Positions 25,991-39,560 are shown, numbered from the stretch's first letter. The stretch: DNA of 64,000 bases from Echiichthys vipera (GCA_963691815.1 OY829653.1:26600653-26664652); one strand, 5' to 3'. The notes: a model not told the origin generated them from the sequence alone. Numbers and translations: made by a program.

Positions 25991-28900
25991 TTTGCTTTCA
26001 AACAGGACATGATTAGATTTGATTAGAAACATATTTGCGATACGTCACAGACAATCACAATCCATGACAAAATACATTTCCCTCAAAACATAATTGGGAA
26101 TGGAGTTTTGTTGTATGGGGATGTGATTTTAAAGAGATACCAGAAAAGGGTCATTTTTTATTGACTATAATGTTTAAGTCATGCTAACTTAATTAAAAAT
26201 AAGTGAGGGTTTGAGGACACATTATTTCCATATAAACTCTTGAACTCTTATGGCACATGATTACCCCGCATCAGGCTAAATACATAAATATATACATTTA
26301 TACATTTTTGATTGATAGATTATTAGAGGACCCAAATCTTCAGAAAAGTAGGACAACCCTAAGCCTAGCCCAACCCTTAACTTAAAGATAATAACAATAA
26401 TTAGAAAATGAACTGCATATTACAACACAATGTATACCAAATATATTGTATGTGGTGAAGATGTGGTTAATCATATAATATTAATAACTGAATATAACCA
26501 ATGAAGCGGAGTGTCAGAACAGTTTTTTCTCTGCTTTAGATCCTGCTGCTGGGCCAAAAAAAAATTGAAAACATGGAAGGATCAAGAAGGATTTGCAGAA
26601 ACGAGGAGGACAAACGCAAGTACAGAAAAATCCCCCTACGTGAAGTGATCTAAAAGGTTAAGAATCCCGAGCTCTAACAGGTCTCTGATAATGAAAGGGA
26701 AAGCACAGGGTTCAAGTGATGTCTGAGTGAAGGTGGTGGGTGGAGGGGTTAGCTCAGTTTAAAGAGTCTAGTGAAGTCAAAGACGTGTTAATAAACAGTT
26801 ATGGAGAGCCCCGGGGGGTGGGGGGGGCTCGGGGGTCGTGAGGATGGAAAGGAAGCAAGAAGGGTGAAGGGGATGGGGAGGGCAAGGAGGGAGGGAAGGA
26901 GAGGAGGGCTGGATGGGGTGGAGTAGGGGGTCAGGATCATGGTAGTCAAACCGCTGTTTCCTCCTGGGGAGAAGAAAGGACTTAATGACACCCTAGAGCT
27001 TCCCACCCCCACCCGCCGCTCCTCCCTCTCCTTTATGGAGGGTGAGCGACACACACAGCCCTTTCAGAGGTGAGGATGCCAGGGAGACAGCCATGCCATC
27101 CCACCGACCCGCTAGCGAGAGGCTCTAACAAAAAGGAAGGAGGAGGAGGAGGCGCAATAACTGTGATTATTATTACTAAATATAATATAAAACAGTCAGT
27201 GCGGGGGCACAGGGAAAGGGATCCACCCATCCGCCCACATGCTCACTATTGAAAACTCTGTTGAAGATGCGAGGACAGGTTTAAAGACAGCGCCTTTTCA
27301 ATGCCAGGGGAAAAGGGGGGGGGGGGGGTTAATGAGGGGCTTGGTGAAGGAGCTTATGGCAGGGTGAGGGGTGAGGAAGTGGGGAGAGGAGAGAGGGGTA
27401 GCGGGGAGGGATGCCTGGCTGCCGTGGTGTCAGCGGAGGAGACAGCGGAAACAGACCTGGAGACAAAGCTGAGACAAGGCGACAGTGAGCGTGTCTTCTC
27501 CCCCACAAATGAGGGACAATCAGTAACAAATATGTCACCATGTTTTGAGCTGAAATTTAAGCTTCCTCTCTTGGCCAGGAGGTGTAATTTTTGAAAAGGT
27601 GAGATGCATCATTTTCCCAGGTTTTGTCAGAACAGGAGACAGGGGTTTCGGAGGAATCGCGTGTGATGGAGAGAGTAACAAAGTAGCTTCCCCTGCCGTG
27701 CCATTTTCAAAATACCAGAATGCAGTTGAAGTGGGATGATATTTTTACTGTTTTCTTGTCTGCGATTTATCACGAACTGATACATCATTTCCCCAAGTTT
27801 TATGAAAAGTGGAACAGTGGTGACAAACCAGTGAACAAACAAATCAACTGACACAAAGCCTCTCTTTGATACACAGACAAAAGAATGAGTTAACCTGATT
27901 TTATGGTCTCTCCGTGATGAAATGACAGCAACAGCAGCACCCTGGCAGCCACAGAGGAGGTGTTGACCAGTGGCAAGTCAAGTTGAGACAACACCAGTGC
28001 AAGTCAAGGTCGCAGGAAATCAGGGGAGAGACAACAGTTAAGTGCTGATGTGCTGTGGCAGCAGCAAGGGGCACTAAGTATGGGACGGTCCAGGCTGCAG
28101 TCCCAGGGCTATAAATCCCTCCTCTCCCTGTCCAAAATTCATTAATGGCCACACAAAGTGGCCAGTGAAACCAGATGGAGGGAGAAATGATGGGGGAATA
28201 GGTGTGTGTTGGTGTTGGAAGGGTGGGGGTTAGTCTATTCTTGGGACACAGTGGGTCCTAGGATGGGGGATAACTGGTTCTACTCCAGTGTAGTGTGAAA
28301 TTATAAAGCGTTACCTGCTTTAATTTTCCAAATACAAATTAAATCCTCAGTAAGCTGACTTTAAATCAATAGTTTCATTTAAGGGGCCGCATGATTTAAC
28401 AAAAATGAAAACTAGCTGGTCTGCTCAATGGAGCCAGGTCATAAATCACAGGGCTTTGGGAGGCAAAAAGCCGATTTGACTTGTATATGGAGCCGCCAGT
28501 GGCCAGGGGGGAGCGCAGCGGGGAAATGAACTCACGCTAAATTAGGACTCATATTGACCTGCCTCTCCTCTACCAGCACCACCTCTACTCTCACAGCGTC
28601 ACCCCCGATTTAAAACCGAGAGGTGTTCGACTGGAAAACATTTATTCCTTAAGTCACATGCGACCCAAAGTGAATTTTCTGTATTCGCTCCTCAATTCTG
28701 GCGACTTTCTGGTTCAAGAGAAAATAAAACAAAAGATAAAACGATCCAAACTTTTAAAAAGGGGGAAAAGGTAAACTTGAATCGAATCTGGAAACAACAA
28801 CAGTAACAACAAATGTATTGTCAAAATGCAAGAAGAAGAAGAGGAAGAAGAAAAAAAAAACATGTCTCACCGGTGAGGTTTTTATTTGTACATCAGTTGT

Positions 28901-29249
28901 GCATGCCAACATCAAACATTTAATGTCAGCATTCTTCACAGACACAGACGAAAGGAAGCGAGATGCAAGGCTCACATTGTCATCAAACAATCAAACAGTC
29001 ATCCGCTTCTCCAAACAGCTTGCAGCTCAGCTCAGCTGGCACCAGACACTCACATTACAATAAACATCTCTACTAATGTTGTGCTTACCACGCTATGCTT
29101 ACACAGACACAATGCACACAGACATAAAAAAATTATACTCTGTTTAATAGGTCGGCCTGACAGCTGGAAAATGGAAGTCAGAACAAGTCAAACACAAAAC
29201 AGCGCGCACGCCGCCATGCAGATACCGCGCTAGCTGAAGTCGCTCTCAG

Positions 29250-29760
29250 CATCACTACTTTGCCAGAGGATTATGAAGGGAGGAGGCCATGAACATTATG
29301 CTTGATTGTGAATGAATGGTTCAGAGCGCCACAATAAATCCATTATCAAGTTGTTATGTCATACTTAAATTCTCCCCCAAAGTGTTCCCATATATCTTGT
29401 CAGTGGTTCATTAGCCATTTGGACAGGTAAAGCTTTCTGAGTTCGGCCCACAGCTGACCCCATATTCTGCCTCTGTGTTCCACTTAAAAATAATGGACAT
29501 CCCCTGTCCCGCATCCATCAATCACGCGGCAAGAATCCCCGGGAAAATAGTTTAGAAGGTTAGGAATTACAGTTACAGCGGCTTTCTGACTGGGGATAGA
29601 TTAGCCAGGCATTAGCAATGTTTCATTAACCTTGCGTTAAGTGACATCCTCACATGATTAATGGACATTATTAACAAAAGGGAGATTGTATTTCCGAAAA
29701 TGAACCTTTTGTGAAATGTCTGCTGCATTGTTAATAGCTTTGTTTATTAATCATTCATAG
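29250..29760. promoter_or_regulatory. Candidate conserved non-coding element
   Basis: About 500 bp of repeat-free sequence with ATTAGCCATTTGGACAGG, CATGATTAATGGACATTATT and TTTGTTTATTAATCATTC (FOX plus homeodomain-like) sites. It has the look of a developmental enhancer, but only alignment can confirm it. Confidence 0.3.
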
Positions 29761-29924
29761 GAGAGGGCCTTCATTTCTGAGGTAGTGAGACATAGAATGG
29801 ATATGAAGGAGACTGACAGCAGCACCGAGTGAGGTCCATGCAGAAAGCAAGCATTTGTCTGCCAGTGCACACAGTTTGCATTTGAAGTATTTAGCATTTC
29901 CACGCAGTGCTAAAAAGAAACAGA

Positions 29925-29995
29925 GTACTGTATTTAAGTACAAACGCAAAGTACTTGTACTTTACTTGAGTATTTAATTTACATTTACTTGTCAT
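29925..29995. repeat. Fragment of the ACTTCTACTCCAC family
   Basis: GTACTGTATTTAAGTACAAA and AAAGTACTTGTACTTTACTT resemble the conserved core of this family. Confidence 0.45.
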
Positions 29996-30869
29996 CTTGT
30001 GTTAATAGTGACTTTTAACATGAAAATCTTACATTAAGATCACATGATAAGCATGTAAAATAAAAATGGTTTTCCCAACATGTATTTCTTGAGTCCCCTT
30101 ACAGAAAACAGTGTAGAAAGGGGTTCCTTGTTTCATTTCAGATGTATTTAAGATGTTAGCAGTTGTATTTCTGGTTTCATATAATTTAGTGGCATATCCA
30201 GTATTTCACAAAAGAAGGTTAAGAGAAAGATAAAATGAATACAGATTTGTGTTGCATGATTTTGTGTTTTTCTAATAATTAAATTACATATTTGGGGGGC
30301 CCGACCACTACATTGGGAATCGCTGCTAAGCTTAGCAAAATATACAGGTATGTTAAGTGAGCTAGAACCACCGCCTCAACCAGCTACAACAGCTAAATGC
30401 TGCTTACGCATTGATACATCTGTCACAATCATTGGGCCCCATTCACCAGTATCCTCCTAAGTAGTTTCTTAAATTTGTTAGAGAAAGAAAAGTCTACGTC
30501 AGATTCTTTTTTTTGTACCTCTGTTCTTTTAATGATGAATCCCATTTCCTTGTAAGTTATGAATGCACCTATAGATGATCCCAATAGGAGGGTAAACACC
30601 CAGCCTATTCCCATTAAAAGCGCAGGAGACCACACAGCCTCACACAGGTATGGAAAAGAAAGGTTGAGAGAATCAAGTCAAGAATGCCCAAATGAAAGTC
30701 TACAGAGGAAAACTCCACACAAACACGGATTTTTATGAACTTCAAGAAGAAATAGTCAGTATTAGTAACAGTGGAGGTACTTCTGCAGGAACTGAATGCC
30801 AAACGAGCTGTCATGTTTAGTCTCGAAAGTAGTGGATATAAAGAAATTTATAGAAAAACCTAGCATATT

Positions 30870-31048
30870 TAGCTCTCCATGCCCCGCCCATGCAAAGGAT
30901 GTATTCTAACTGCTGCATCGAGGGTTCGAGTCCAGCCCTTTGCTGCATGTAGTCCTCTCTCCCACACACCTTTTCCCTGTCTCTCTTCAGCTGTTCTATC
31001 TATTAAAGGCGCGTAAATGCCCCAAAATAATCTCTTTTTTTTTAGACC
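30870..31048 (+). mobile_element. tRNA-derived SINE
   Basis: A B-box-like GGGTTCGAGTCCAGCCC is followed by CTTTGCTGCATG, a CT-rich stretch, CTTCAGCTGTTCTATCTATT, AAAGGCGCGTAAATGCCCC and an AATAATCT/poly-T end. This order matches a tRNA-derived SINE seen widely in teleosts. The A-box half is weak, so the copy is probably 5'-damaged. Confidence 0.65.
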
Positions 31049-32117
31049 TAATTTAGATTTTTTTTTAGTTTTTATTGAATTTAAAAGGCCTTGTTGCTTC
31101 GTAAAATAAGATAAAAATAATAATTAAAAAATATTATAAATGCTAAAAATATTGTCATGTAAACCGTATAATATTATACAAATGAAAAATGGCAGAAAAC
31201 ACAATAACTGTCTGTTTTGCAGAAACATGTCAGCACTCAAATGTGTGTAAGAGTCCTCTTGAATGTGTGTAGATTTTGTTCTTGCCTAAGAACAAATCCC
31301 AAATACGAAAACATTGGTGAATGTCAGAATCTTGGTGGGTATTAAGAAAGATTTTCTTCTTAAGAACGGTTGGTGAATGAGTCCCAATGTCATATATAAT
31401 AATATCAGTCACAGGGGCCATTTACTAAAAAAACAAATATTCTACATTAGATACTTTAACTACATTCGGCAGATAATTCTTGTGTGTTTTAGCAATATTA
31501 CACCACAAGAGGGTGTACGCAAGGGCCGCATCACTGTTGTGCAAACAATCAAAGTAAAGCACACTCTCAAGTGTATTATTGCAATTCTACACACAAGTTA
31601 CCAGCAAAATAAAATATATAATCAAGATGTATTCACACTGTTGGAAAATTCGCTCTCAGAATAAAACACTTTTTGCTAGTATTATCTCCGTTTCCATGAA
31701 AATGTGACAAACTATTCCCTGTTGAATGTTAGCTTTGTAAAGATAATAACTGAATAAATAAATAAATACCTCACATATAAACACTAAATTGCTTTGCTAG
31801 CTCAGTCTTGCTGTAGATAAGGTATCTGCTGAAAAAGACAAATTCTATGGACATATTTAAGCAACAGAGATTATTTCTACTCTCTGTTGAGTAAACCAGT
31901 CAATTTAAGCTGACATTAGCTTGTAGAGATCGTGGGATTTGTCAAACATATTAATACCACACATATAAACATAAAACTGCTTTTTTGTAGCTGAATCTTG
32001 TTGTAAGATATAAGCCAACTTTTTTTTTTCCATGTACACATTTAGCTAGCCTACTACGTCCATGTCAAGATGTCTTTATAATACTTAAAGATGGCACTCT
32101 GGTGATCCAAACATTTT

Positions 32118-32607
32118 CCGTATTGTTTACACAATAGGGCGCACTTAAAAGCCTTTAATTTTCTCAAAAAAGGACAGTGCGCCTTATATATGGAAGGAAT
32201 TTGTAGAATATGAATGAATATGAAGAATTTGAGGGATTTGTGGACGAGGAATAAATTGAAAAAGTGAGTGCATTTTGTTGTATTTTACATGTTATAGCTG
32301 AACAATTTTGAGAGTTTTTGTGAATACGCTAACGTTTGATTTAGCTGTATCAGACTGTGTTTTTTACGTGTTACAACTGAACAATGTTGAGAGTTATTGT
32401 GAATACACTCATTAACGTTTGAACAATGTTGAGGGTTATTATGAACGTGTTTAATAAAGTTTAACTGACTGACTTATCTGACCGTTTTGTTTCTCTTAAT
32501 GCGCCTTATAGTCCGGTGCGCTTTATATATGAAAAAAGATCAAAAATAGACCATTCATTGACAGTGCGCCTTATAAACCAGTGCGCCCTATAGTACAAAA
32601 AATACGG
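32118..32607. mobile_element. Non-autonomous DNA transposon with imperfect TIRs
   Basis: The left end CCGTATTG...ATAGGGCGCACT and the reverse complement of the right end CCGTATTT...ATAGGGCGCACT agree over about 28 bases with a few differences. GTGCGCCTTATA-type motifs recur inside both ends. The interior has a diverged short tandem repeat around ACAATGTTGAGAGTTATTGTG. There is no transposase frame, so it is a MITE-like copy of about 490 bp. Confidence 0.7.
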
Positions 32608-34104
32608 TAGTTCAAGTCCAACATTTTGGTTAATGTTTTTTTTTCATGAATAAAAATGTTTCAAAAACATCCCCCTCTGCTTTTCATAAATCGCACCCCA
32701 AGTGTGTATTTTCATGAGAATGCTGGTTCAAAGATATCCAAAAAAAATATTATTTTTAGGCAGCTTTTGGGGTTATCAGCTTTTCAGGTTATTGTCTAAG
32801 GTGTCTTTGAAATGAATGAATACAAATCAGATGTCTTACTTCCAGTCTGCTATGGCCTATAAATATTTATTTACTACGTATCATATATTGAAGGATTGTG
32901 ATATATAGTTTTTCTATACATTTTAGCTTATAAATTGACATGTTGGAGTAATATTTTGGGCTGTCATGCTGATTTGAGCACGTTCTAAATGTCTAGTTGA
33001 TCAGTCCGATTAGTTGGTCAGATCTACTTGTTGTATAATTTTACCAAAGTAGTTTTTTGAATGAAAACTTTTCCTTGTAATGGAGGACTTTTACATAAGT
33101 AAATGATGTAACCCAAACCATTATCAAGAGATATCTGGCAGAAATACCTGAAGGTTTCTCCCGTGTGCGTACTCATTGCACCACGGTCCATTTTGCGACT
33201 GTCAATCACTCATATTACACAGTAGTGAATCAAATTTGAGCTATTATGAAGGCTTTGACATTTGCTGTTCTAAGAACCGAGCATGGTGCACACAGGATGT
33301 GATGTATTTGACATTTTAGAGTAAGTATGAGCACTGATAACCGCTGTGGCTAAGCGGACAAAGAGCTCCACCTATAGAAAACTTAAATGAAGTAGTACCC
33401 CACGGACACTGCTTGATTGACACATGAAACCACAAAGCAAAGACATCACAGCAATGTACTGAGACAAAACCCAAGCATTTTGAGGATTACCACTTTAACT
33501 CTGTTTCTTTTGCTGTTGTTCATGTCACAGCGAGCTGTCCGTCCATGACGTTGGCCAGAGAGGACGAGAGTTCACACCAGAGACGGCCTGTCCTTCACCT
33601 CTCATCCTGCAGGGCTCTTCTGAGGGTTGCTGTCCTGCGTGGTGAGAGGCAGTGGGTGAGCTAGCAGGTGAGATCGGGGAGGGGGTGAGCGACGGCAGCG
33701 AGACGAGGGGAGGGCATGAGGTGCTGCTGTCCGGGCCTCCTGTCCTGCTGTCTGGAAACTCTCCAGGCCACATGGGAGCGCACGGTGCTGTCTGCGCTGT
33801 CGGATGACCTGACAAACCGGGCTGCAGTCACATCTTCTGTGTGTATATGGGAAGTATGAAGTGCAGGCTTGTTTGGGTGTACACCTGTGTTTGTGTGTGT
33901 CCTTGACTGCCATGAGTGTTTGTAGCAGGTTTTGTATGGGCTCCTTCTGGGGTGACATATTGCACCCTCCTGCAGCTTAGGCTAAAAAATATATAAAGCA
34001 GCATAAAATGAAAAAAAATGCAAGTCTAGCCGTCAGGTCTGACAGGATAAGCAGCTCAATCATCAAGTTGCCGGCTGTCAAATCCCCAAGCCACGCACGC
34101 ACAT

Positions 34105-34105
<1 letters not shown>

Positions 34106-34151
<46 letters not shown>
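34106..34151. repeat. (CA)n microsatellite
   Basis: A pure CA run of about 46 bp. Confidence 0.95.
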
Positions 34152-34154
<3 letters not shown>

Positions 34155-36330
34155 GCATAATGGTTACAGAGCCACTCTACAGGGTCACTTCAAATCCGTG
34201 GACCAGCTGAAAAAATAGCTCTCTCCGTCCCTCTCTTACTAAGTGTGACTGTATGTATGTGAAGGAAAATGGAGCTCTGTCGCCTTCTTCTAAATGTTGT
34301 TCAAATCAAATGATGTATTTGCATGTGAAATCTGAGATTCCATTTTCCTGTTAGAGCTGGACCCTACTTCCTCACCACCTCCCAGTCAGGCTGTAGTGGA
34401 GGTCTCGCTCCCTCCTCCTCCTCCTCCTCACCCTCCTCCTCGTCTCTGTCCCACAGCCTGCTGCTGGGCTGGAGGATGACTGACGCTGTCATAACGCCTG
34501 GCAGTCAAACAGACCCGCTCCTGACGGGTGGCGGCAAACGCAATGTGACACAGCCAGCAGTATCTGGTTTCTCCTGCACCGACTACATTTCATATGGCTC
34601 AGAGGGGCTTAGAGCGGCCACGGGGAGGGCGTCTCTCTCCATGTGTATGTGTGCGTGCGTGTGGCTGTAGGAGGTAATCGAGCAGATGTCAGGAGAGAGT
34701 CTGAGAGGGGATGTGTACACTGAGAAACGACTGAAACCTGTCACATTGATTTTCAGTGGTCTTGTAGCATGGGCGGACGTTTGTGTGTGTGTCTTTGTGG
34801 AGTGTGTAGAGTATCTCCATGTTCAAAGCAGTGGCAACAGAGAAAATAGATTCACAGTGAAGGAACACAAGTTACATTCGTTCACAGTGCCCAATTGCAT
34901 GTAGAAAGTTCAATAATATGAAAGAAAGAATAATAAATGCATTTGATTTTTGAAAACATTAATTTCAGCTTGTGCTCATAAGAGGGAGAAACTGTAAGTT
35001 CATGAATTACAATCCATTTTAAAAGAGCAAATTTCACATTTTTTAGAGTTTGTATTTTATTGATAATGATAATGTTATGATTCCCATTTGACCAAATGGG
35101 AGAGTCCAATCATTCATGTCTGGCGAGAAAAAGATTGAAAAAAATAGTTTAGTATAGATTTAAACCTGTCTCTGCCGCATCGGTGTGATTATAATAAATC
35201 AGCAACACCCATAAAAAGACAATTTCGGTGGGATTAATGACACATTTGTTTAAAACATGATGTATGAAAGGATCTTTTTCATCCCCCTCTCATTTTTCTT
35301 TTAAGGAACCAAAAATATGAACCTGTACAATATGTCCTACCTGCTTAGTTGGCGCATTTATTTTCTGTATGAGAAGTTAAAAACACAAATCATCAGAATC
35401 ATCATCATTTTAAGCCGTATTCTCAAATTGCTCAGTAACTCCACATGCTCTGCAGACAAAATGAACCGGGGCCTCTCGGATGAAATGTCACAGCTATACA
35501 TCCTCGGGCTCATTTTAGTGTAAAGGCAGCCACAGTACGGCATGTTGAGCAACATGAGCAGAAGCATGACATCCGTTCACCTACCTAGCTCCTTCTTCTC
35601 CCTCCTCCTCCTCCTCTATGAATCCTAGAAGCAGAAGATTCCCAGCAGAGGAAACACAGACGCTCTCCAGGTTCTAGGTTAAATACAGTCACCACAGCTA
35701 CCACAACGCTCACACACAACTCTTCTCCTGCCATACATAGTGTGCCATCTTTTGGCCGCTCGCAGAACTGCTTCCTCTGCCTCTGCTCTTTTTCTTTTTT
35801 TTTCTTTGCAGGAAAAGATCATAAAATCAGTGAAATAAAGTGAAATGGTTGTCTGGGGATGGATATGTCCCTTGCAACGTGAAGTGGAACTTGAGGAAAT
35901 CGACGGATCTCCTGCAGCTTTGCGGAGGACTATTGCTGCAGGGCTCTTTCTTCAAACCCTTACAATTTATGCAGCCTCTCCAGCCGTAAAAACACACATT
36001 TCTGCCTTCTGATGTCTCACACGTTCGCTCCTGATGAGAGGATTGGACAAATGAATGAGCCAGGAGCTGAACGTAATTATGGCAGTTAAACAATTAGACA
36101 TAAATATTACAACTTTGTATAAAATCACGAGGACTTGTGTCCGTATACATGTGAATGTGTGTTTTTGTGTGTACGTCTGTGTGTGAATGGCATGCATGCA
36201 TACACTTCCACACAGCAAAACACAGAGAGATAGAGATATTCACCTTCGAAGGGTCACTCTCCTCTTCCTGGCTCATTAAAAACAGCCCCATTAGCAGTGT
36301 TCCTTCAGAGCCTGACTGCCGACAGATATG

Positions 36331-36390
36331 TGAGTGTGTGTGCATGTGTCTGTGTGTGAGTGTGTGTGTGTGTGTGTGTGTATGTGTGTA
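36331..36390. repeat. (GT)n imperfect microsatellite
   Basis: GT-rich with CA/CT/TA interruptions; the longest pure run is about 20 bp. Confidence 0.85.
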
Positions 36391-37119
36391 CACTGGATTG
36401 TAAAGACATGCAGCGTTTTGGAGGCCTCTGGGCTGCCGAAGAATACATTAAACAGCAAAGAGCCCCTCTCCTCTTCCTGACTGACTCCTGCTGGGACTAC
36501 TTAGCATTTCTGGGGTGAAAACTTCTCCAGCAAGGTTGTCAAACACTATATACAAATTACAGAGGCGCTAAATTGCTCCTGTATATAGTTATTTAACTTT
36601 TGTGGCGGCTCATGTGTGTTTTAGAGCGTGTGTTTGTCTTGGTCTGATGAAGGCTGTATTCCCTCGATACTGTGTGCGGGCAATGTCGCTGGAAGGGAAA
36701 GAGCAGATTTGTAAAAATCCTTCAAAGCTGTAAATCCCATAAGAGTCAAAAACAACTTTGCCATCACTTGCTCATGAAAATTCTGGAGGTTTTAATGTCT
36801 TTTTGGGTCACAGATGGTAAGAGAAAGTAAAAATATCTTATTTCTTTGCACTCATTGTATCGTGATCCATGGAGAATTGAGATGAAAAATTAAAAATTAA
36901 ATGAAATGGTAATCACAATCATTCACATGTAAGTTTGTCCTTGTTGTCTCATAAAGCTAATGAGTGAGGTTCGATTGGTAAAGGCCTGATCTCAGATCAG
37001 CACTGGAAGTCAGTCCCCAAACTGTTCTTCCTCATTAAATCTGTCCCAGTGGTGTGTTGAGAGGTGTTTTATTGCACGAACCCACTGCATGTTTTAGATC
37101 TGTAACTTTGGAAATTTAG

Positions 37120-37260
37120 TGTCAGAAGTAGAACTCCAATCCTTTATATAAGTAAAAATACAAATACATTGTAAGGATATTCCAATTGAATGTGGCTTGA
37201 ATTAAAGTACGGAAGTATTACAGTAGCAACATTTACTGAAAGCATTAACTGAAAACTTGT
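37120..37260. repeat. Fragment of the ACTTCTACTCCAC family, opposite orientation
   Basis: GTCAGAAGTAGAACTCCAAT, AAGTAAAAATACAAATACAT and TAAAGTACGGAAGTATTACA resemble the reverse complement of the 10.6-kb copy. Confidence 0.45.
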
Positions 37261-37415
37261 GATGATAATTATTATCAAGATTAGACATACATATCACTGG
37301 AATTCTATTTAATTATATCTTAGAAGGGATTTTGTTTAGATTAAACCAGTACGGTTGAGGAAAAGGGAGCAAATTATGTCTATGGAGGTCCTCCTTAGAA
37401 GGACAGTAACATCAA

Positions 37416-37546
<131 letters not shown>

Positions 37547-37708
37547 TGACATGCCTTGTAAGAGTGATAACAAATCGCCCCACCGCTCACCACCACCAGT
37601 CATCCATTAAAACTGAACCGGGTTTCAAATACTCGACCCATCAGAGGTGCCAATAACGAGGAGCCCAGTAGAAAATTACAGGGGAATTTAAGTATGCTGG
37701 CTAATGGC

Positions 37709-37731
37709 ATTGGCACAGACACTTTGCCAAT
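37709..37731. promoter_or_regulatory. NFI-like inverted repeat
   Basis: ATTGGCA and TGCCAAT are exact reverse complements separated by 9 nt. NFI dimers bind TTGGC/GCCAA palindromes, though normally with 5 nt between the TTGGC and GCCAA half-sites; here that gap is 11 nt. It lies in unique sequence of enhancer-like appearance. Confidence 0.25.
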
Positions 37732-38673
37732 ACACATTTAGCGGTGTGTTGGTGCGGCTGGCCCGGGGTGCCGGCGGAGACTGACACATCTCTCTTGAGT
37801 CTGTCCAGGCGGGAGATTGGCCTGTCTGTCAGCGGCCAGGTCGCTGCCGTTACCCGTGATCACCCCCAGCTCTTCTTACCCTTTTAACCCCCACCCTGCA
37901 CAAAAAGACCCTCTCTTTTCCCTTTGTCCACAATATCCCTCCATGTTTTGCTTTTTTACTGCCACCTCTGTCCTCCAACCTTGTATTACAGCAGTGGTAA
38001 ACAAAAAAGGTGTTTAAACTCTGCCCTCCAGTCGATGATCTTAATGAGACACAACAACCAACGTAATAAAAATCAGATAAACCTGCAGAAGAGCACTAAT
38101 TAATGGTCTTTTTGCCTTTATAAAACTAAAATTGCTCTGACACCATTTGGTTTACATGTGACATTGAAATTAAGTTGTCAGTAATGTTACAATACTGCTA
38201 AAGTGGCTGTGTTTAGGGGCTCTCTTCCCTTTATTTGTGAAATCTGTTATGTGGCAATGCTAATTATTCATTAAGGTAATTTAATTGGATTTCACTTGTT
38301 GAATTAAGCAGACAATGAGAATATAAAGTCAGGTGAAATGTTTAGTTTTTGTTTAAGTTTTTACTCAATTAAATTAAGTCTGCTAAGTTAATGCGCAGAT
38401 GTTTTCTGTAACTATTTCTTGGCTGTTTCTCATATTCAGTTCTCAATTTTTTGCATGAAGTCAAACACATACGAGTGACTTTGCCTTACTCATAAATATG
38501 CAGAAATTAAGCCAACTCTTAAAACATGGTAAAAAACGTTGCTTTATTTTTTTAAATTGAATTATATGTTATGAATTTTCCAACTCATTAAAACATAATC
38601 AGTAAGTTTATGACTGTAAAGGTTACGTGAGTTTATAATGGTTTGCACCCATTACATTCCTGCACCCCTTAAC

Positions 38674-38694
38674 ACCCCCCCCCCCCCCCCCCCC
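38674..38694. repeat. Poly-C run, 21 bp
   Basis: Uninterrupted cytosines; the exact length is likely to be assembly-sensitive. Confidence 0.9.
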
Positions 38695-39389
38695 ATAAGT
38701 ATTTGCCATTAAATTACCACCATATTATGAAAATTTGGAGCTGGAGAGGTTGATGCTGAACCACCTCCGTCACATGCTTGCTATAGCATCGGGGTGACCT
38801 CTCTGTAGTAACACATGGGAAAAGCTCACTGCCCTTGAACAAGGTTGGAGACCATCACTAATTACCAGAGAGGAGGGCGGAGGGCTGGTGGAGACTGTCG
38901 TTTGATAGAAACGCAATGCTCATTTTTCACGCAATAATCTCCTCCATGTACAGATCCAAGCAAAGGAATGATAATAAAATGCCAGAATGTCTCCAGGCTT
39001 CTGTTATCCTCTGTGATTTGGCTTTGCTGGGGGAAAACTGTAGTGGAGTGAGGTTCGAGCCGCCGAAGGAGAAGAAGAGATGAAGGGTATCGGACGACAT
39101 TTGTTTCAACAAGAAGGGCTGGGGGTGATAGAACAGGCGTTGAGCCATAAAAAAGATGACCCCCCCTTTCTCTTAATCTGCTGAGATGCTCATGTCAATT
39201 GGTAAAGAGGGTGTGACCGATTGAATAGATTCCCAACTTAAAGGCTTTATATGACCCCCTCCCTCCCCTTCTTTGATTCTCCTCCCTTGTTGTCGTCTTG
39301 CAAAGGAGCAGAAGAAAAGTAAAGTGTAAAAAAGGACAACTGAAAGATCTGTGCCAAAAGTGTAACATGAAATTTAAGCTGCATCCAGC

Positions 39390-39560
39390 ATTAGCTGGTT
39401 AAGTATCAGCAGCAGAGAAGGGGTAATGAATGTAAAAGGGGAGACATATGAAATATCATTAATGTTAATTCTAATCACTTTTTGGCTATTAAGCACAAAT
39501 TAGTGAAGGCGATGTTAAATGTCATGGTCTGTCCTGGGATTCATATAAGAGAGGGTGGGA
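39390..39560. promoter_or_regulatory. Candidate conserved non-coding element
   Basis: ATATCATTAATGTTAATTC, TGGCTATTAAGCACAAATTA and nearby sites give a dense cluster of TAAT cores plus an NKX-like TTAAGCAC in unique sequence. Confidence 0.28.

Larger units (their letters stand above)
18810..30860. other. Gene-poor intergenic stretch
   Basis: Holds the repeats listed separately, a G-rich block at 26.8-27.4 kb, poly-T runs near 24.39 and 25.13 kb, and unique sequence. The longest plus-strand frame (24688-25206) reads through a poly-T run and has no recognisable domain. Confidence 0.5.

Noticed and set aside
33525..33958. Two Ser/Pro-rich minus-strand frames in a GC-rich block
   Set aside because: No family resemblance. 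The only good splice-like site there is an acceptor on the other strand, so coding is not supported.
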